A DNA stretch of 64,000 bases from CALRQJ02 sp943370285. GTDB taxonomy: Bacteria > Bacteroidota > Bacteroidia > Chitinophagales > Chitinophagaceae. The position numbers and the translations under genes were made by a program. Positions 52,726 through 61,379 of this stretch are shown piece after piece. The first letter of the stretch is position 1. Every line of letters starts with the position of its first letter. The notes under the pieces are model-generated. The model saw only the letters and a list, made by a program, of their open reading frames with translations. It did not search any database and was not told the origin of the DNA. The stretch lies in NCBI GenBank assembly GCA_943370285.1, contig CALRQJ020000004.1, positions 186,001-250,000 on the forward strand. The letters are read 5' to 3'.

Positions 52726-53151
52726 ATGCTGCAACTTAAATATCCGAACTATCCATTTAAAATAAAAGGGGCAACAGATCAGGAACTGATTTTTGATGAC
52801 ATCCGAAAAAAATGGTTTCGGTTAACACCCGAAGAATGGGTGAGGCAGAACATCGTTCAATACTTGATCCAAGTTTTGCAATATCCGGCAGCTTTAATGG
52901 CGATTGAGAAGGAAATTAAGCTGGGTGAGTTAAAAAAGCGTTGCGATATAGTGATATACAAAGACAACCAGCCGTGGATGATTGTGGAATGCAAAGAATT
53001 GAATGTACCTATGAGTGAAGCTGTCTTGCAGCAAATTCTTAATTATAATATGACATTGAAAGTGCCATTTATTGCCATTTCTAACGGTAATCAAACTTGG
53101 TTGGCCGAAACCCAAACCGGACAATGGTTAGCTGAATTTCCAAAATGGTAA
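52726..53151 (+). CDS. Stand-alone HsdR N-terminal-like PD-(D/E)xK protein
   Basis: 141 residues. It matches the N-terminal domain of type I restriction subunit R: EEWVRQNIVQYLI, a conserved Glu (61/63), DIVIYKD (Asp74), IVECKE (Glu88, Lys90), VLQQILNYN (Gln-containing helix). The nuclease-fold residues are intact, but no helicase, HsdM or HsdS genes are near. From memory this small form is widespread as a single gene in Bacteroidota, where its role is unknown. It is unlikely to be a restriction remnant because it is short, intact and regularly placed. Confidence 0.75.
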   Translation: MLQLKYPNYPFKIKGATDQELIFDDIRKKWFRLTPEEWVRQNIVQYLIQVLQYPAALMAIEKEIKLGELKKRCDIVIYKDNQPWMIVECKELNVPMSEAVLQQILNYNMTLKVPFIAISNGNQTWLAETQTGQWLAEFPKW

Positions 53152-53192
53152 TTTAAATTTCTTAATTAGTCTACTTATTTAGTAGGATAAAT

Positions 53193-53200
53193 TATATTTG
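53193..53200 (+). promoter_or_regulatory. Putative -7 element of the peroxiredoxin gene
   Basis: TATATTTG, an exact TAnnTTTG match, 18 bases before the ATG. A short dyad CTACT-TATTT-AGTAG (53171-53185) is in the -33 region, where an activator could bind in place of a -33 element. Confidence 0.45.
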
Positions 53201-53218
53201 CCTCCTAAATATACCATT

Positions 53219-53854
53219 ATGAGTTTAAGACTAGGAGATATTGCACCCAACTTTAAGGCACAAACAACCGCAGGGCCAATTGATTTTTATGACTATTTAG
53301 GCAATGGATGGGGAGTGCTGTTTTCACATCCGGCTGATTATACACCCGTTTGTACGACTGAATTGGGCAAGACCGCATTCTTACAAGAAGAGTTTGAAAA
53401 ACGTGGTGTAAAAGTATTGGCATTGAGTGTTGATCCTTTAGAAAAGCATACAGGTTGGGTTAACGATATCAATGAAACACAACATGTTACTGTAAATTTC
53501 CCCATTATTGCCGATGAAGACAAAAGCATAGCAAATGCTTATGGCATGATTCATCCTAATGCATCTGAAACGTTTACTGTTCGATCGCTATTTATCATTG
53601 GCCCCGACAAAAAAGTAAAACTCATGATTATTTACCCGGCAAGCACCGGACGTAATTTTTATGAAGTTTTACGAGTGATAGATTCGTTACAATTAACTGC
53701 CAATTACAGCGTTGCAACACCTGCAGATTGGAAAGAAGGCGAAGATGTAATTGTGGTACCGGCGGTTAGTACTGCCGATGCTATTGCTAAATTTCCTAAG
53801 GGTGTTAGGGTAGTAAAACCATATTTACGGTATACACCTCAACCCAACAAATAA
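53219..53854 (+). CDS. 1-Cys peroxiredoxin (Prx6 type)
   Basis: 211 residues from ATG 53219; a 7-codon extension to 53198 overlaps the -7 element and is rejected. The peroxidatic cysteine is Cys45 in HPADYTPVCTTE; there is no second cysteine in the protein, hence 1-Cys. The family extension RFYEVLRVIDSLQLTANYSVATPADWKEGEDVIVVPAVS and the C-terminal PYLRYTPQP are present. It reduces H2O2 and organic peroxides. It stands alone with a terminator 125 bases downstream; the rest of that gap is empty. Confidence 0.94.
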   Translation: MSLRLGDIAPNFKAQTTAGPIDFYDYLGNGWGVLFSHPADYTPVCTTELGKTAFLQEEFEKRGVKVLALSVDPLEKHTGWVNDINETQHVTVNFPIIADEDKSIANAYGMIHPNASETFTVRSLFIIGPDKKVKLMIIYPASTGRNFYEVLRVIDSLQLTANYSVATPADWKEGEDVIVVPAVSTADAIAKFPKGVRVVKPYLRYTPQPNK

Positions 53855-53980
53855 AACATTTTTGAATCGACTTTTAGTTCAGAAAGAGAGAAAAGTCTAT
53901 TTTTTTTATAGACAAAGCAACGTTTCTTTAATTCGTATTGTCTGATTACCAATAAAATATTAATTGGGGGTTCAAAGTAA

Positions 53981-54011
53981 AAAAAGACCCCACCGTATGG
54001 TGGGGCTTTTT
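53981..54011. terminator. Bidirectional terminator
   Basis: CCCCACC (53988-53994) pairs with GGTGGGG (53999-54005), loop GTAT; A- and T-runs on both sides extend the stem after one mismatch. It serves the peroxiredoxin gene and the converging peptidase gene. Confidence 0.85.
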
Positions 54012-54035
54012 TGTGTGTTATCCTTACTACTTTAT

Positions 54036-56192
54036 TTAAAGATGCTTTAAAATGAAATTGGTCATTTTGGAGTAAATATGAAAACTAGTATTTCCACCTG
54101 AAATGCCGTGGTTTTTGTTAGGGTAATAAGCGCTTTCAAAATCTACATTGTTTTGAATCATATTTTCAACCATCATCACACTATTTTGAAAATGCACATT
54201 GTCATCTGCCGTACCGTGAATGATTAAAAATTTGCCTTTAATCTTTTTGGTAAAGTTCATTGGTGCATTATCATCGTAACCTTGTTTATTTTCTTGTGGT
54301 GTACGCATATAACGTTCGGTATAAATATTATCGTAATAGCGCCAATTGGTAACCGGTGCTACGGCAATAGCAAACGAAAAAGCATCAGCACCTTTAGAAA
54401 TGGCTAGACTACTCATAAATCCGCCATAACTCCATCCCCAGTGACCAATTCTTGCTTTATCGATGTAAGCCATTGTGCCTAAATACTTTGCAGCATCAAT
54501 TTGGTCTTCAATTTCTAATTTACCCAATTGCAAGTAGGTTTTCTTTTTAAATTCTTCACCTCTAAAACCTGTTCCGGTATTATCAATACTTACAATAATG
54601 TATCCTTTCTGGGCTAATAGTTGATGCCAAAAACTTACCGCACCCCAACGATCTGCTACTTGTTGCGAACCAGGTCCGCCGTAATTACAAAACAGTACCG
54701 GATATTTTTTATTGGCATCAAAATCTTTAGGCTTCAACATCCAACCATTTAGCGTATCGCCTTTGCTATTGGGCACTTTAATAAATTCAGGAGTACCCAA
54801 TGCATATTCACCCATTTTAGCTTTTAACTTGGCATTGTCTTTTAATTGCTTTACCAATTTTCCGTTGATGTCATAAATCGAAATTACAGCAGGCGTAGTT
54901 AGGGTAGAATAATTATCTACATAGTAACTATAGTCCGCATTCATACTAATACGATGTGTGCCGGCACCTTGCGATAATTGTTTCATTTTCTTACCGCTAA
55001 AATCAACACCAAATAACTGACGGTCTAATGCAGATGTATAAGCGGCTGTAAAATAAACCATCTTCTTTTTTTCGTCAACGCCTAAGATTTCTGTGATTTC
55101 CCATTTTCCTTTTGTCAGTTGTGTTTTCAATTTACCATCCATTCCGTATAGGTAAATGTGACGATATCCATCTGTTTCATTTGTTGTGATGAAATGTTTA
55201 CCATCTGCTAAAAATTGCAAATCGTCATTCACTTCAACATAATATTTATTTTGTTCGTCGTAAATAATAGTTGTACTGCCAGAGCTAGCATCAGCCACCA
55301 TCCATTTAAGATGGTTTTGTAAGCGATTCATCCAAGCAATTGCAAGTTTAGTATCGTCTTGAGTCCATTTAATTCTTGGTATGTAAATATCTTTCTCTGT
55401 GCCAATATCTGCCAATACATCTTTACCGGTTTGTAATTGGTACACATGAATTTCTATAGTAGAATTTGCATCACCCGCTTTGGGATATTTATAATTATAG
55501 GTTTCAGGATATAAGCCTTCATACATCGTCATTTCAAACTGTGGTACTTTACTTTCATTGAATTTATAATAAGCTAAATAGGTGCCGTTTTTGCTCCATT
55601 GAAAAGCTCTTGTAAATTCAAATTCTTCTTCATACACCCAATCACAATTACCATTGATGATATTATTCCATTCCCCATCTTTTGTAACCTGCGTTGTGTT
55701 GCCAGAAATTAAATCTTTATAAAATAGATTATTCTTTTTTACAAATGCAACTTTACTGCCATCGGGGGAGTAAGTAGCATGAAGCACTTTTTCTTCATCT
55801 ACTTTCATTATTTTTTTTGATGCAATATCGTAAGCATATACAATTGCCATACTGCTTCGGCGGTAAATATTTTCTCTGTTTTTGAAGATGAGTATTTTTT
55901 GTTCGTTATCATTCCACTCAAAGTCAAATAGATTAAGTGCTTTACCATTTTCATCTTTTACATCGCTTACTCTTACAATGGTATCTACCGTTTCTCCGGT
56001 TAGAAAGTTTTTTTTGAGTAATGCTTGAGGTGTAGTTTCTGTGTAAAATCTACCATCTTGCATACTTCTAAAGCCGGGTACACCTTCTGCTCTAAAAGTT
56101 CCTAGTTTGTAAATATCTTCTAAGCTAATCTGTTTGTTTTGCGACCAAACAAACAAGGGAGTCATTAACAATAACAAAAACAGTTTTCTCAT
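54036..56192 (-). CDS. S9 family peptidase, dipeptidyl-peptidase IV-like
   Basis: 718 residues from ATG 56192, where the signal peptide begins (MRKLFLLLLMTPLFVWSQ); a TTG three codons earlier is less likely. The N-terminal beta-propeller (about 30-470) has the DPP4 double-Glu region CDWVYEEEFEFTRAF, which binds the substrate's free amino group. The alpha/beta-hydrolase domain (about 500-718) has the triad: Ser588 in GWSYGG, Asp in HGTADDNVHF, and His in PNKNHGISGG. It should release N-terminal dipeptides, likely X-Pro, in the periplasm. It is separated from the phosphorylase-like gene by that gene's terminator. Confidence 0.93.
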   Translation of the reverse strand: MRKLFLLLLMTPLFVWSQNKQISLEDIYKLGTFRAEGVPGFRSMQDGRFYTETTPQALLKKNFLTGETVDTIVRVSDVKDENGKALNLFDFEWNDNEQKILIFKNRENIYRRSSMAIVYAYDIASKKIMKVDEEKVLHATYSPDGSKVAFVKKNNLFYKDLISGNTTQVTKDGEWNNIINGNCDWVYEEEFEFTRAFQWSKNGTYLAYYKFNESKVPQFEMTMYEGLYPETYNYKYPKAGDANSTIEIHVYQLQTGKDVLADIGTEKDIYIPRIKWTQDDTKLAIAWMNRLQNHLKWMVADASSGSTTIIYDEQNKYYVEVNDDLQFLADGKHFITTNETDGYRHIYLYGMDGKLKTQLTKGKWEITEILGVDEKKKMVYFTAAYTSALDRQLFGVDFSGKKMKQLSQGAGTHRISMNADYSYYVDNYSTLTTPAVISIYDINGKLVKQLKDNAKLKAKMGEYALGTPEFIKVPNSKGDTLNGWMLKPKDFDANKKYPVLFCNYGGPGSQQVADRWGAVSFWHQLLAQKGYIIVSIDNTGTGFRGEEFKKKTYLQLGKLEIEDQIDAAKYLGTMAYIDKARIGHWGWSYGGFMSSLAISKGADAFSFAIAVAPVTNWRYYDNIYTERYMRTPQENKQGYDDNAPMNFTKKIKGKFLIIHGTADDNVHFQNSVMMVENMIQNNVDFESAYYPNKNHGISGGNTSFHIYSKMTNFILKHL

Positions 56193-56284
56193 GTGGGGCA
56201 AATTTTTGAAAGCTAAAAGTAAGATTTATGAAGAATGCTTTGGCGGATTTTATATGAATGGATGGATTCGAAATATTACACCAT

Positions 56285-56316
56285 AAAAAAGCAGGATAAT
56301 CTTTCGATTATCCTGC
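56285..56316 (-). terminator. Rho-independent terminator after the phosphorylase-like gene
   Basis: GCAGGATAATC (56291-56301) pairs perfectly with 56306-56316 around a TTTC loop; on the minus strand it is followed by six U (56285-56290). Confidence 0.88.
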
Positions 56317-56340
56317 CGGTAGTTCTTGGTTTACAGGTTA

Positions 56341-57993
56341 TTATTTGTACAATAGTTCGTAATATTCGTCTGCCATACGATTACTATCGAATTGGAAACG
56401 AACATCTCTCATACCATTCTTGGTGATCTGACGCCAAGTTTCTTTTTTCTCGTAGTAAATAGGTATGATTTGATTTTCAAGAATGTCATATAATTTTTCT
56501 AAATCGTATTCATCTTGATCATGCACAGTCATATTTTCGTAATCGGCCTTTGGCACTACAAAACCATTGTTGCCATGGTTTACAAATTCAGGTATCCATC
56601 CGTCGTCTGTAGAAAAGTTTACCGAACCATTCATTGCAGCTGTCATACCACTTGTTCCACTTGCTTCACGGGGAACCCTTGGATTATTTAACCAAACATC
56701 TGATGCCTGCTTTAAACGTTTACTCAACGATAACTCATACCCGATTAATACTGCAACATTTTTATAATTCTTACTTAAATGTACTAAGTTATTGAATTGA
56801 GAAATGGCAGGATAATCAACAGGGTAAGGCTTTCCGGCCCAAATAATTTGTACAGGATATTTAGTATTAGAAACAAGTTTTTCAAAACGTTCCATATCAT
56901 AAGTAAGCATATCAGCTCTCTTGTAACCGGCATATCTTCTTGCCCAAACTATAGTCAATACTTCGGGGTCGAAAATTTTGCCTGTTTGATCGGCCACAAT
57001 TTCAAATGCTCTTTTCTTTAAATATTTTTTACGGTCATCAAAGCCCCAATCGTTTTGATCTTCCATAAAACGATACAATTGCTTATCGGCCCAATAGCGC
57101 CAGTTTTGAGCATTGGTAATTGAAATGATTGGACAAATGCCTTCGTAGTGTTTCCACATTTCTCGGCTCACATGACCATGCAATTGCGATACGCCATTTG
57201 CTTTTTTTGCAAAACGTAATGCTACTAAAGAGTGGTTAAATTGGTCTCCGGTTTGGCCGGTGAGTTTACGAACTTCATCTACACTTAATCCGCAGAAATA
57301 ACTCATTTTATGACATAAATAAATATCATGCTTTTCGTTTCCTGCTTCTTCCGGTGTGTGAGTAGTAAATACTAAATGTTCTTTTACTTTTTCTACACTC
57401 TTAAATTTGTTGAGCAAGTAAAAAGCAGAAGAAATACCATGTGCCTCATTTAAATGGTATAAATCCGGCTTATAGTTTAATTCATCAATCAATTTTGCTC
57501 CGGCAACGCCAAGCAAAATAAACTGAGCTACTTTAGTAGCAACATTAGCATCATACAAACGGTGTGTGATGGTTTGAGAAACATAATCATTCTCGGGCAA
57601 ATCGGTACTTAATAAAAACAACGGGGCACTTTTGAAAGTCTCCGGATTTAAATAATAAGCCTTCACCCAAACCGGATGATCATGAATCATAATTTGAAAC
57701 TTAATACCGGTATCTTCTAAAAAGCTATAAATCTTCTCCATGAAAGTAACCTGCAATGTTTGGTCTTGATTGCGGGCTTGGTCGTAATAGCCAAACTTCC
57801 ATAAAATACCGATACCTATTAAGTTTTGTTTTAGTTCGTAAGCACTGCGTAAATGAGAACCAGCTAAATACCCTAGTCCACCGCTATAAATTTTAAGCGG
57901 TTGATGAATCGCAAACTCCATAGAGAAGTAAGCTATCTTCTTAGCGTAACGTTCATCGCCCTGATAAGGCACATTGTAATTTCTAAAGCTCAT
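56341..57993 (-). CDS. Alpha-glucan phosphorylase-like protein with Thr at the PLP-lysine position
   Basis: 550 residues from ATG 57993; a TTG ten codons earlier is less likely. It resembles the short TIGR02094-type alpha-glucan phosphorylases: IAYFSMEFAIHQPLKIYSGGLGYLAGSHLRSA, HLNEAHGISSAFYL, VFTTHTPEEAGNEKHD, IVWARRYAGYKRADML, VWLNNPRVPREASGTSGMTAAMNGSVN. In active phosphorylases the last motif reads SGTSGMK or SGTGNMK and the Lys carries pyridoxal phosphate; here it is Thr451 (codon 56641-56643). Without PLP, normal phosphorolysis would not be expected. It may be a GT-B fold glycosyltransferase or a glycogen-binding protein. The lipoprotein gene upstream may be in the same transcript. Confidence 0.82.
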   Translation of the reverse strand: MSFRNYNVPYQGDERYAKKIAYFSMEFAIHQPLKIYSGGLGYLAGSHLRSAYELKQNLIGIGILWKFGYYDQARNQDQTLQVTFMEKIYSFLEDTGIKFQIMIHDHPVWVKAYYLNPETFKSAPLFLLSTDLPENDYVSQTITHRLYDANVATKVAQFILLGVAGAKLIDELNYKPDLYHLNEAHGISSAFYLLNKFKSVEKVKEHLVFTTHTPEEAGNEKHDIYLCHKMSYFCGLSVDEVRKLTGQTGDQFNHSLVALRFAKKANGVSQLHGHVSREMWKHYEGICPIISITNAQNWRYWADKQLYRFMEDQNDWGFDDRKKYLKKRAFEIVADQTGKIFDPEVLTIVWARRYAGYKRADMLTYDMERFEKLVSNTKYPVQIIWAGKPYPVDYPAISQFNNLVHLSKNYKNVAVLIGYELSLSKRLKQASDVWLNNPRVPREASGTSGMTAAMNGSVNFSTDDGWIPEFVNHGNNGFVVPKADYENMTVHDQDEYDLEKLYDILENQIIPIYYEKKETWRQITKNGMRDVRFQFDSNRMADEYYELLYK

Positions 57994-58102
57994 AATCGAT
58001 TTTTGTTGATTGGTAGTCCGCAAGATAAAGGGATTTTTTTAAAATGTACTTTATACACAATCTTGCCTTCTATTTGTGGAATAATAAATGAAAATGATTG
58101 GG

Positions 58103-59053
58103 TTACCTTTTTTGTTTTTGTTTAGCCGCCTTCAGTTTAGGGTAGCTGTCGTTAAAGAAACATTTAATGCCACGATAACTACCGCAGGCACCTTGTTCTT
58201 TCATATCTATACGGTTATTGCTAAAGTTGAAGTCGATTACACATGGACTATCGTTTTCTTTAAACTGTCCTTTACTTGGTGAAACCATACTTAACTCACC
58301 TTTTAATTCACCAATACAATCCTGCCCTTTTTCAAAATGAATAAAAAACGTATAAGTATTAGCATTGCGACCATCTCGTAAAGAGATAATATTTTTTTTA
58401 TCCTTTACATAATCTCCGCTGAATTTATTTTTTTTTGGTAAAGTGTCTATAGGATTAATGACTACATCGGCTATACCGGTTTGATCATTTGTTTCTGTCA
58501 ATACAATGGTAAAAACACCTGCATTATTATAGGCATAAGAAGTACGATAATAAAGTAACTGATTGTCTTTAGTATAATACTCCTTATTGATGTTAATGGT
58601 AAGTTTCTTGTCTAGAGATGATGTGTAGTTGAATTTTTTATTGTCTGATGAATTATACAGTGGCATTGCAGCTGAAAATTTTTGTTTGCCATCGAAAACA
58701 AGTAAGTAAGTAACTACTTTATTTTTTGTAGAAACATTGGCTACCAAATATGTTTCCTTTTCTTTTTCTGCATATCTGCCCACAGGGTGAATGGTTAACT
58801 TTTTTTCTTTTCCAAAGTTTTTGCTTAAAACAGTATCAGCTACAAATTGAGTAAAAATTTTATAGCTAATCAGTGTAGTATCTGATAATTTGGCAGCATT
58901 GGTGTCGCTAACTACTAATGGTAATTTCATTTCCGGAAAGCCGGTAATAAAATCATTGAGCTTTACCGGGGCATCTCCGCTTAATGATACTTTTTCTTCC
59001 CCGCAACTTTGTAGCAACAACATCAATACTAAAAGGGCAACACCGTATCTCAT
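58103..59053 (-). CDS. Lipoprotein, hypothetical
   Basis: 316 residues. The N-terminus ends in a lipobox LLLQSCG (Cys17 lipidated). The rest is beta-rich and Lys-rich, with a Cys pair in QDCIGELKGELSMVSPSKGQF and DSPCVIDF, and a Cys-containing end ACGSYRGIKCFFNDSYPKL. I do not recognise a family. It is divergent from the DtxR-type regulator and lies 109 bases upstream of the phosphorylase-like gene. Confidence 0.75.
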   Translation of the reverse strand: MRYGVALLVLMLLLQSCGEEKVSLSGDAPVKLNDFITGFPEMKLPLVVSDTNAAKLSDTTLISYKIFTQFVADTVLSKNFGKEKKLTIHPVGRYAEKEKETYLVANVSTKNKVVTYLLVFDGKQKFSAAMPLYNSSDNKKFNYTSSLDKKLTININKEYYTKDNQLLYYRTSYAYNNAGVFTIVLTETNDQTGIADVVINPIDTLPKKNKFSGDYVKDKKNIISLRDGRNANTYTFFIHFEKGQDCIGELKGELSMVSPSKGQFKENDSPCVIDFNFSNNRIDMKEQGACGSYRGIKCFFNDSYPKLKAAKQKQKR

Positions 59054-59130
59054 ACTTCAATTTTACTCGATAAAAATAGGGGTTTCGGTTAAAAATTGTT
59101 TGTTCAACCATTATTTAACGGCAGATTATT

Positions 59131-59146
59131 TTTAGATTTGTCTAAA
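59131..59146 (+). promoter_or_regulatory. Putative DtxR/MntR-type operator overlapping the -7 element
   Basis: TTTAGA-TTTG-TCTAAA is a 6-bp perfect dyad with a 4-base centre. Within it TAGATTTG (59133-59140) matches the -7 consensus exactly, 22 bases before the regulator's ATG. A bound metal-loaded repressor would block its own promoter. Confidence 0.6.
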
Positions 59147-59162
59147 TTTATTTTTTTAGTGT

Positions 59163-59822
59163 ATGAATTTTTCTGTTAGCGAAGAGAATTATATTAAGGC
59201 CATCTATCATTTACAACAGACAGATGGTAACGTTACTACAAACGAATTAGCTGCTGAATTACAAACTAAGCCGGCATCGGTTACTGATATGTTGAAGAAG
59301 TTAAAGGCCAAAAAATTACTGAACTATGAAAAGTACCAGGGTTTTAGGTTAAGTGGCGATGGCAAGAAAATTGCCTTGAATATTGTTAGAAAGCACCGAT
59401 TGTGGGAGTTTTTTTTAGTGGAGCATTTGCAATTTGGTTGGGATGAAGTGCATGAAGTGGCTGAAGAGTTAGAGCACATTACAAGCAAAAAATTGATTGA
59501 TAAATTGGATGCTTTTTTAGGCTTTCCCAAATTCGATCCGCATGGCGATCCTATACCCGACAGTAATGGTAAAATGGCAGCTCAAGTTCAAATTAATTTG
59601 ATTGACTTAACCATTAATCAATTAGCAGAAGTTACAGCTGTTGGCAGCCAGAGTACCGATTTATTAGAATTACTGAAGCATAAAAATTTAGGAATAGGCA
59701 CCAAGTTGGAAGTTAAAAGAAAATTTGGTTTTGATTACTCGATAGAAGTCAAAATAAAAAATCAACAACCATTTACCATCAGTCAACAATTAGCACAGGC
59801 ATTATTTGTAAAACATTTGTAG
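59163..59822 (+). CDS. Metal-dependent transcriptional regulator, DtxR/MntR family
   Basis: 219 residues. N-terminal winged helix (about 1-65: ENYIKAIYHLQ, TTNELAAELQTKPASVTDMLKKLKAKKLLNYEKYQGFRLSGDG), then the dimerisation and metal-binding helices with His78, Glu82, His97/Glu98 and ELEH, then a C-terminal SH3-like domain (about 150-219) as in DtxR/IdeR but not MntR. It should sense Fe2+ or Mn2+. The next gene, a ZIP transporter, starts 2 bases after the stop, so it is likely part of its regulon. Confidence 0.92.
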   Translation: MNFSVSEENYIKAIYHLQQTDGNVTTNELAAELQTKPASVTDMLKKLKAKKLLNYEKYQGFRLSGDGKKIALNIVRKHRLWEFFLVEHLQFGWDEVHEVAEELEHITSKKLIDKLDAFLGFPKFDPHGDPIPDSNGKMAAQVQINLIDLTINQLAEVTAVGSQSTDLLELLKHKNLGIGTKLEVKRKFGFDYSIEVKIKNQQPFTISQQLAQALFVKHL

Positions 59823-59823
59823 T

Positions 59824-60651
59824 ATGATGAAACAATTGGAAGAATTTTTTACTGGAATAGGTCCGGTCTATGCCGCCTTAATCGCTACAACCTTTACTTG
59901 GTTGGTTACTGCCGTTGGCGCCTCATTGGTTTTCTTTTTTAAAAATATGCACCGTGGTGTGTTTGATGCCATGTTAGGATTTACGGGTGGTGTGATGGTC
60001 GCTGCCAGCTTTTGGAGTTTGCTAAACCCTTCTATAGAAATGAGTGAAAAGTTATATCCTACTATGACTTGGATGCCTGCGGCCGTTGGCTTTTTTTTAG
60101 GAGCGATGTTCATTTTTTGTTTAGATCGATTTACGCCGCATTTACACATCAATTTTGGTGTAGATGAAACCGAGGGTATCAAAACTAAATTGCATAAAAC
60201 CACACTACTTATTCTTGCAATTACATTACATAATATTCCTGAAGGATTGGCTGTAGGTGTTTTGTTTGGAGCAGCTGCTAATGGGTTAGACGGTGCTACA
60301 ATACCTGCTGCCATTGCATTAGCAATTGGTATAGGTATTCAAAACTTTCCCGAAGGTATTGCAGTATCTATGCCCTTGCGAAGACATGGTGTAAGCCGAT
60401 TAAAAAGTTTTTGGTATGGTCAGCTTTCGGCAATTGTTGAGCCAATTGCCGGTGTGTTGGGTGCATTAGCTGTCATTTATGTACAGCCTATTTTACCTTT
60501 TGCATTAGCTTTTGCTGCAGGTGCTATGATTTATGTTGTAGTTGAAGAAGTGATTCCGGAAACGCAAAGGGATAAATATACCGATGTTGCTGTATTGGGC
60601 TTTATTGGCGGGTTTTTGGTCATGATGATTTTAGATGTTGCGTTAGGTTAG
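59824..60651 (+). CDS. ZIP family divalent metal transporter
   Basis: 275 residues, eight predicted helices. The metal-binding helix motifs are HNIPEG (His136 to Gly141) and NFPEG (Asn174 to Gly178), as in ZupT/GufA-type transporters. A His-containing cytosolic loop TPHLHINFG (105-112) may bind metal. It imports Zn2+, Fe2+ or Mn2+ into the cytosol. The metal-responsive regulator directly upstream in the same operon suggests Fe or Mn. Confidence 0.93.
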   Translation: MMKQLEEFFTGIGPVYAALIATTFTWLVTAVGASLVFFFKNMHRGVFDAMLGFTGGVMVAASFWSLLNPSIEMSEKLYPTMTWMPAAVGFFLGAMFIFCLDRFTPHLHINFGVDETEGIKTKLHKTTLLILAITLHNIPEGLAVGVLFGAAANGLDGATIPAAIALAIGIGIQNFPEGIAVSMPLRRHGVSRLKSFWYGQLSAIVEPIAGVLGALAVIYVQPILPFALAFAAGAMIYVVVEEVIPETQRDKYTDVAVLGFIGGFLVMMILDVALG

Positions 60652-60682
60652 TTAAAAATATATTTTCAATAAAATTCTTGCT

Positions 60683-61330
60683 ATGGCATTTACTTCTGCA
60701 TCTTCTCCTTATCGTACCCCATTTAAGGCTAATCGATTATTGCAATTATATGCTATTGTATTTTTGATTTGTTGGGTGGTTACTTTTATTAATACGACTA
60801 ATCTAGCCAATTGGATTACGGAAAATGTACTAACGATAGCGTTTCTGTTGTTGTTGATTGTAACGCATAAAAAATTCCGCTTCAGCGATTTTAGTTATAC
60901 CCTCATCTTTATTTATTTGTTGTTACATATTTATGGCGCTGAATATACTTATGCAGAAAATCCATTTGGATATTGGTTGAAAGATGCTCTGCATTTACAG
61001 CGTAACCACTATGATAGAATTGTGCATTTTAGTTTTGGTTTTATGTTGGCTTACCCAATGAGAGACTATTTTAAAAATTGGTTTGGTTGGCCGGTTTGGG
61101 TGTGTTGGGTTTTGCCTTGTGAAATTACTTTGTCGTTCAGTGGTATGTACGAAGTTATTGAGTGGGCTGTAGCCGATATATTTTTCCCGGCAGAAGGTGT
61201 AGCTTATTTAGGAACACAAGGTGATAATTGGGATGCTCAAAAAGATATGTTGCTAGCCTTTGGTGGGGCTGTCTTATCTATGTTCTTGATTAGTACAGTC
61301 AAGTCATTGATCAAACGTTCAGTGAATTAG
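60683..61330 (+). CDS. DUF2238 (YjdF-like) membrane protein
   Basis: 215 residues with five or six hydrophobic helices. The DUF2238 signature is visible: HIYGAEYTYAENPFGYWLKDALHLQRNHYDRIVHFSFGFMLAYPMRD and YEVIEWAVADIFFPAEGVAYLGTQGDNWDAQKDMLLAFGGA, rich in conserved His, Asp and Glu inside the membrane. Its function is unknown. It follows the ZIP gene by 31 bases, so it may be in the metal operon. Confidence 0.88.
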   Translation: MAFTSASSPYRTPFKANRLLQLYAIVFLICWVVTFINTTNLANWITENVLTIAFLLLLIVTHKKFRFSDFSYTLIFIYLLLHIYGAEYTYAENPFGYWLKDALHLQRNHYDRIVHFSFGFMLAYPMRDYFKNWFGWPVWVCWVLPCEITLSFSGMYEVIEWAVADIFFPAEGVAYLGTQGDNWDAQKDMLLAFGGAVLSMFLISTVKSLIKRSVN

Positions 61331-61351
61331 TCAATAGGGAGTAGTCAATAG
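61328..61351 (+). repeat. Short direct repeat at the end of the DUF2238 gene
   Basis: TAGTCAATAG occurs twice with a 14-base period (61328-61337 and 61342-61351). The first copy includes the stop codon. Confidence 0.4.
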
Positions 61352-61379
61352 TGAATGATGGCTAATACTTTATTCTTTT

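Noticed and set aside
52726..53151. Remnant of a type I restriction system
   Set aside because: No hsdM, hsdS or helicase part is near, and the gene is intact; treated as a stand-alone family.
59868..60314. 148-codon reading frame on the minus strand
   Set aside because: Antisense to the ZIP transporter and without protein-like features.
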